Below, one piece after another: positions 22,986 to 64,000 of a DNA stretch of 64,000 nucleotides. The notes beneath the pieces are model-generated. The model was not told the origin of the DNA. It searched no databases and worked only from the letters and a program-made list of their open reading frames with translations. Both the position numbers and the translations under genes were made by a program. The DNA comes from Xiphophorus maculatus. Taxonomy: Eukaryota; Chordata; Actinopteri; Cyprinodontiformes; Poeciliidae. The DNA lies in the NCBI RefSeq assembly GCF_002775205.1, contig NC_036443.1, forward strand, positions 14,953,373-15,017,372, in the 5' to 3' direction. Positions within the stretch are counted from its first letter, which is position 1. The number at the start of each line of letters is the position of its first letter.

Positions 22986-23400
22986 CTGTAAGATACTAGC
23001 TGCATAAAACGTAGGAAATTACAGTTAACATCAACGGGACGCTGTTGCTGTCAATATGTTATGTTTGGGTTTGGCTGCCCTAGTAACCATGGTAACATCT
23101 TTTTTTTGTACAAGTCTCTCTAAACTTAAAAATAGACTTAAGTAATTTGACAAATATATTGGCATAATTTAAAGGTAACAATATTTTTGTATATTTTAAA
23201 TGTAATTAGCAAACACAAACATTCACGTATGTGACGCACGGTTACGTTAAGTTTAACTCCACCTCGCGAGAAAATGCGAGGTTTCGAGTCTCGCGCGCTT
23301 AAGCTTTTCCTGTTGGATTGTAAAATGGCGCTCTGTTGTTACAAGTGTTCCGATTTAATTTGACAAGGATTTTCTACGCGGTTTTTATGTTAGAGACTTT
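22986..23400. promoter_or_regulatory. Shared bidirectional promoter of ribc1 and smc1a
   Basis: Lies between the divergent 5' ends of ribc1 (leftward) and smc1a (rightward). It contains a near-symmetric RFX X-box at 23083-23096, a CGCGAGA-type site at 23262-23271 with a second TCTCGCG at 23289-23295, and a YY1-like AAAATGGCGC at 23322-23331. The right half is locally CG-rich in an AT-rich neighbourhood, as expected of a housekeeping promoter. Exact start sites cannot be read from sequence. Confidence 0.65.
23083..23096. promoter_or_regulatory. RFX X-box
   Basis: GTAACCATGGTAAC fits the RFX consensus GTNRCC-N(0-3)-RGYAAC with a two-base spacer. It lies just upstream of the inferred ribc1 first exon. 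RFX factors drive axonemal genes, matching the ribc1 role. Confidence 0.7.
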
Positions 23401-23415
23401 GCGTGTACTTCATAA

Positions 23416-33609
<10,194 letters not shown>

Positions 33610-34083
33610 CAAGAGCCTGTTCAGTACTGTTCTATATAGTTACAGATCATGTATTCAGTAAGTCTTCAGTTTTCTGTTTTTCTTTTGTTGTATTTTTTAT
33701 ATAGTTTAGTCATTCATGAAACCTTTTCTTGCTGGGATGTGTTTTTTTGTAGTAAAACCTAAGATTTCTGTACATTTAATGGAAACAACCCTCTCTGAAT
33801 TTGACCATTATTGTTCATTATTGTAGTGAATTATGATAAAGTAAAAGGAGACTCAAAGCTTTTTAGTGAACTGTAGGATTTATACTAACCAGTTAATGAA
33901 AAGCCTTTAAAATAAGCAAGTTCCTTTTTTATACCGCTTATGGCTCTCAGTTTGTTTGCTTAAAGCCTTTGCCTGTCCTCTGTGTGCTTAAAAGCAAATT
34001 ACATTTTATATGTGCAACTTTTTTTAAAAGCTCAATCAGGAGTGTTTAGTTGTGTGGTGGACGGATTCCCTGTGTGATAACTA

Positions 34084-34089
34084 AATAAA
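34084..34089 (+). terminator. smc1a: Polyadenylation signal of smc1a
   Basis: Canonical AATAAA about 475 bases downstream of the smc1a stop codon. Confidence 0.6.
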
Positions 34090-34524
34090 GCAGTAAAAAT
34101 GGCTGCAGCTTAAAGTGCTATAGGAAGATTTCAAAGCTTTTTGAAACCTGACTTAATATTATTATGTCAAAAGTACCTGATAAGTTGGAGTATCACCTGA
34201 AACCACTTCAGCATGAATAAGATGATTATGTCTGTTTGGTTGGCTTTGCTTTAATAAATCTAAAGTGAAATCATGTGCATTCATCTTTGTACGTATTAAT
34301 GTGCTGTTAACAATCAGCTGCCGTTCTGTTTTAAACTCGGGCTTTGTTTTCAGTTTAAGAAGAAGACATTTTAACACCCCTCCTCCAGAGACGGCAACCA
34401 AGCATCCACATGTTAGGGCTCTTTATTTGTATCCAGGGACAAAACAATGCTCATACAGACCGACATATTGGATTAGATGGGTTTTTTTTTTTTATGAGGG
34501 TGTAACAGTGAAAACATATCACAC

Positions 34525-34530
34525 TTTATT
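34525..34530 (-). terminator. cacna1s: Candidate polyadenylation signal of cacna1s
   Basis: AATAAA on the minus strand about 0.9 kb past the cacna1s stop. A second copy at 34422-34427 is equally plausible. Confidence 0.4.
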
Positions 34531-35429
34531 GTACAGAATCCAAAGTAAAGGGAGAGTAAAGCTGAAAATACTTTACACTAACGTTAAAACTCGATGTGTG
34601 ACAGTTAAACGCAGGCACATCGGAGGACAATATGACAAAAAATAGAAAAGTCCTCTGGGAAGACTGAATTTGAGCACAAAACATGAATCAAGTGCAAAAG
34701 TCCACACTGATGTGAATAAAAATGTGGCTCTGAAGTTTCAAGCTAAAGCAGAAATACTCAACCATACTCCAGGTATGCTGAAAACCCTTCAGGGATCAAA
34801 TCTAATCTAAGGGACAAACATACAACCCATAACTGTACAGTGACTTTTTACTATATTGATTATAAAGCAAACAGTTTATTACAGCTAGAATGTAGGATAA
34901 TCATTGCTACAATAAACTAAGGACAGTTTTAAACAGAAAACCTGCTGAAATTTCAATCACAAAGTCAGTTTGAAGCTCCTACCTTTTAAATACTTTGATT
35001 TCTGATAGGAAGACAAAGCTAGCTGTTTCCACTTACCACAGTACTTTCCCACCATCTTATCAACTGCAGCACAAAAAAAGGCTGCTGCCATTTGTTTAGT
35101 TTACACTGAGCCTCGCTCACTATCACTGCCCCCTTCAGTGAGGCTACAGTAAGACACTTTCCTTATTCACTCAGCTGTCCCACCTGTGGAATGGATATCC
35201 TCAGTAAATGATAAGGTAAAAGAAGTGTATCAATCAGCTTACTTTAAGTCATTTTTTTCTGTTTTTATTAGTCATACATCTGAAAGATGTCTCGGTGTAC
35301 CCAATTTCCCCAACCTGCTGTTTGACCTGGAGTCAGGCTAACAGATACAGATTGTCAAAGGGGCAACAAGCTTGGTTTTACAACTTGAACGAGCTGAAGT
35401 CACTTTATCCACATAAACTCAACACACAC

Positions 35430-58283
<22,854 letters not shown>

Positions 58284-61200
58284 CTTGACGCCTTCACCGT
58301 ACACAACCTTTCCACAAAATCCACTAAAATAAAATCAGGGGTTGATGTAAAATCCCAAACTCTGGCTCAGTGCAGATCTTCCTCAGTGAAGGCCTCCAGA
58401 GTAGCCTTTCATGTGCGCGGGTTCCCCCCCGCCGCTGCCGCCCTCTTCTCTCCCCTCTAACTTCGTCTCAGAGCCACGGACTTCTCCTCCAAGCCAAGGG
58501 CCCTGGACAGAAAAAGCTCACCGCTGTGGAGAAAAATAAAAGAGGCCCAGAGTGGCTGGAGGAGCAGGTGGCCCTGCAGCATGTTTAAATTTAGACCGTA
58601 AAGCACTGGCAGGCCATGCTTGGGGATAGTTGGGAGGGTCAGAAGGGGAGGACAGTAGTAGAAAGGGCAGGACGGATGTGAATGATGTGAGAAAGCAATA
58701 CGAGTGGGAGAAGAACCTGCAGCAAACAAACCTGCAACTTAGCCTGAAACCTCACTGTAAAGCAAAAATAAAAACAAAGCGGCCAAATAATGTGAAAGTC
58801 ACCCAGCATGTTTTTAATGATGTGCATTCTTCTGCAGGTGGAAAATTTTCTAAAGTAACATGTTAGATGCATGAAATGACTTTGGGATGACAACAGTTGT
58901 CATTGTAACTAAGCACAGAGCTTCTTCAACATGAATACTTTAGATGTGCAATACAGCTTATTACAGTCCTTGGATAAGTACTAATTTATCCCCATGTTGC
59001 AAACACAAACAATTTTTTTTTTCTAATTTGTGTGATAACCCCAAATAATGCTAATTGTAAAGTCAAATGAAAATGAAGGTCAGTCACAGTCAGCCTAATT
59101 TAATCTAAACTATTTTAACGTAGCTCTAACTTTGTGTTTTGGGTCATTGCCCTAATTAAATATTTTAAAACCTCTATTAGGTTTTCTTCAAAGATTACCT
59201 TTTCTTTACCTCCATCCATCTCTTCAAGTTCTTCTGGTCCTTCTGAATAAAACATGATTCTACCACTCCCATTTTATTTCATAAATGAGATTCTTTAATT
59301 TTAAATGTACTTTTTTAAATGGCTCAATTCAGAGGTTAGTGACAGCCTATCAAGTTTAAATAACTTTTCATTCAGTAAATGTTATATGGAATCCTGAAAA
59401 TTATAATGTTGAATAAAAGCAGTTTTCATCAGGAACAATATACCAGTATAAAATTTCATATAATCTGATAATTTTCTTAAAGGTAAGTTGAGATGTTAGT
59501 GAATTTGCCAGCAGAGCTTATTTGTAGTTTACTTTGTCGCCCCCTATTGCTCATAAATAAATGTGACCCCAAAGTAAAATAAATCAATATCACAAAATGT
59601 TAAGAGAATTGTTTTGTTTTCCTTTATTGAACTTGCAGCTGCTAAATGTGAAGACACTGAGAACAATGACCGCATGAGGGTTGAGATAATATTACAGAAA
59701 CGTAAAAAGGAATTAAAGGGAAAAATAACACAAAACAAAAGTGAATTGTGCATTTTGTCACCATGTGCCACCAGAACAACTTTAATATATCTAAGCATTA
59801 TTTGGAGAACATTTTTGAAATAGAGGATTTTTTTTTAACACATCAGCAGTTACCATATATGCAGAGTGAAATGTGACAGCTGTAATAGCTTGTTGTGAGA
59901 TTTTTTATCAAGTAATTGTTGAACAGCACTAAACATATTTCCTGTGGCTTGGCTCGCAATAACACTAAATCATTACAATCTTTTTGATTAATAAATAAAA
60001 AGCATTATGGCAAAAAATATTTAAATTAACCCCATTAACAATTATTAATACAAACTAAATAAGTACAGACAACAAAACATCAGCAGGTAGAACTAAATAA
60101 AGGTTGGTGAGAAAATGAGTCTTATTTTGACAGATAAAAAATCCTCCAGTGGGAAACGTTGGTACACAAGCAAAAATCCCCTTTTCATAGCCACGAGGTG
60201 TCCTGATTCTGCCGCACCAATCAGCTCTTTGGTGACAGTTTTCAAACATTCTCCAATGAAGGTTTAAGGTCTCAATTTCATCTTCCCTTCTTAGAAGTAA
60301 ATTTTTCTCCACTACACTAACTTCTGGAGATAAAATATATTCCGATATTAGACCAAAGAACAGACCTTTTTAATGGTATACGTCACCATTTTTATGTTAT
60401 TTTCTTTCTCAGTTGTGTTTGGAATGTGTTGCTCGTTACAGTCATCATAATTTCTATCTCAAAAATTAAGAAAGATACATAAAATCAAGAAACTTAGCAC
60501 AAAACAGCTGAACACAATGCCGATCGCTGGTTATGTTGGATTATGTTACATACTGTATGTGGATTACACTTGAGCATTAACAAGAAAAAAAAAGCAGCAG
60601 CTTAGAGTTCTGAAAGGCCAGCACTCTACCTGGGGTGGTTGAGTGCTACCCTGATATTTATTTCATAATATCATCCATGAACATGTCCTCTGTCCGAGAG
60701 GACACAAAACACAGAATGTGAGTAAGAAGAATGTTTTCTCACCTGAAACATTTGCTCTCCTATCACAACCACTGTCATCACTGGTAGAGTCAGCAAATTA
60801 AGTCGTTGCTTTTGGTCTTCAAACTGTGAGATCCCTCCCGTAAATGATTGAATTTCAGCACAGACCGCAGACTAAAATTGTTCAACATATACATTTAAGA
60901 TTTGAAGGTCTTGGCAAGTTTACTTTGTAAAAGCACAAATTTTTTGATTTTTGTGTTAATTTGTCTAAAATGACTAAATGAATCTTTTCTTTGTGTTTGA
61001 GCTCTGTTTGTTCTAGAGAGGCGTGGCTCTAAAGGCTCTGTGTAAGAAAAATGTGTTTTCAAATTCCTTATTTGTTTAAAACTCCATTGAAAGGCTAATT
61101 GTTATGAGCTTACCCTTAATGCGTTTATGAATGCTTGTGTTGTAAATGGCAACTTTAACATTAGCGTTTTCATACAATTGCAAAGCTTCTAATTTAAAGC

Positions 61201-61883
61201 ATCACTTGGCTGACTGCCCTCGGCTACATCCAGAAAGTGATAAATGGCCAATATTTACAAGACAAATCTTTGTTTTGCTTTGACAAAATCCATTTTCCCG
61301 ACGTGAGAGAGATTAGGAAAAAAGGCACAGCTTGAGGTTAAAAAACACCAGTAAGTTACAAAACTCAAAATTAAATCTGAACGTGCTCAAGTGCAGCAGA
61401 TCAATAAATTACAAATGCCAAATCAGAAATAAGGGCTATTTGGCAATCATCGCAGAACTGTGATTATAACTAACTCAATGTGCTTTTTTTGTGAGGTAAC
61501 TTTTAAAACTCATGCAACAAGAGAACTACGGGCAGAAAACTCATCACATCGATCACTAAAACACTTAAATTATTTTCGAAAGACATTCAAAACTTCATGC
61601 TTTGCTGCAGTTTAAAATAACTGAGAATATATTTACTCTTAAGAATGTGCAAAGCATTCACAGCTGCATTTTAACTCAGGTTACAGGGTTCATATCACAC
61701 ATTTCAAGATTATAACCCATCTGCTTGTTAGATAAACATGTCTGAACATTTTAAGTTATACAGTCATTGCATTGCACATCAATGAAATCTAGCTTTGAAA
61801 TAGTGCAGCTGGTGAGGGTGGAATAGTACTGAGCCTGGAGCGATTTGTCACACTGAGGACGGTTGAAGTTCAGCAGTGAGGTT
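58284..61883. other. Intergenic region cacna1s-tmem9
   Basis: Contains the cacna1s 5' UTR and promoter immediately right of 58283 (GC-richer to about 58500) and the tmem9 3' UTR immediately left of 61884. I recognise no exon, RNA gene or well-defined repeat in the AT-rich middle. No clear TATA box or muscle E-box cluster could be assigned with confidence. Confidence 0.55.

Positions 61884-64000
<2,117 letters not shown>

Larger units (their letters stand above)
33610..35429. other. Convergent 3' UTRs of smc1a and cacna1s
   Basis: No coding exon recognised. smc1a probably ends just after the AATAAA at 34084-34089. cacna1s, arriving from the right, has minus-strand AATAAA candidates at 34525-34530 and 34422-34427. 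The two 3' ends would then lie only about 0.3-0.4 kb apart, tail-to-tail. Confidence 0.6.

Noticed and set aside
58284-58304. Upstream GTG-initiated extension of cacna1s
   Set aside because: GTG is not a normal start in a vertebrate mRNA; the ATG at 58283 has a good context and a family-like N-terminus follows.

Overview
This window is vertebrate genomic DNA, almost certainly from a ray-finned (teleost) fish and probably a percomorph. It holds five multi-exon genes with GT-AG introns. It also holds many old Tc1/mariner fragments, tRNA-like short repeats and inverted-repeat elements of the kind common in teleost introns. There are no bacterial, phage or CRISPR features.

Layout, left to right. 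(1) 1097-14441, plus strand: the 3' part of an L1-type neural cell adhesion molecule gene (l1cam), from the second Ig domain through five fibronectin type III domains, the membrane span and the cytoplasmic tail. The signal peptide and first Ig domain lie upstream of base 1. (2) 18954-22415, minus strand: ribc1, encoding a 374-residue ciliary doublet-microtubule protein in seven coding exons. (3) 23584-33609, plus strand: smc1a, a cohesin ATPase subunit, complete at 1231 residues in 26 coding exons. It is head-to-head with ribc1 across a roughly 0.5-1.1 kb shared promoter that contains an RFX-type X-box. (4) 35430-58283, minus strand: cacna1s, the Cav1.1 skeletal-muscle voltage sensor, complete at 1849 residues in 45 coding exons. 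It is tail-to-tail with smc1a. (5) 61884-63723, minus strand: tmem9, lacking its first, signal-peptide exon, which lies beyond base 64000.

Exon boundaries were worked out by hand. For ribc1, smc1a, cacna1s and the visible parts of l1cam and tmem9, the exon lengths add up to one open reading frame with matching splice phases. Several exons too short for ordinary ORF finding were recovered: a 12-base RSLE microexon in l1cam, a 48-base exon-29 equivalent plus 27- and 47-base exons in cacna1s, and the 82-base last coding exon of ribc1.

The genes are functionally unrelated (neural adhesion, cilia, cohesin, muscle excitation, endolysosome). Two neighbourhoods are recognisable from the human genome: RIBC1-SMC1A (Xp11.22, head-to-head) and TMEM9-CACNA1S (1q32.1). 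I saw no wholly new biological system. The most interesting signals are an L1 tail without the FIGQY ankyrin motif, a Cav1.1 with intact voltage sensors but altered pore loops, the X-box in the shared promoter, and a near-palindromic 475-bp foldback element with a visible target-site duplication.
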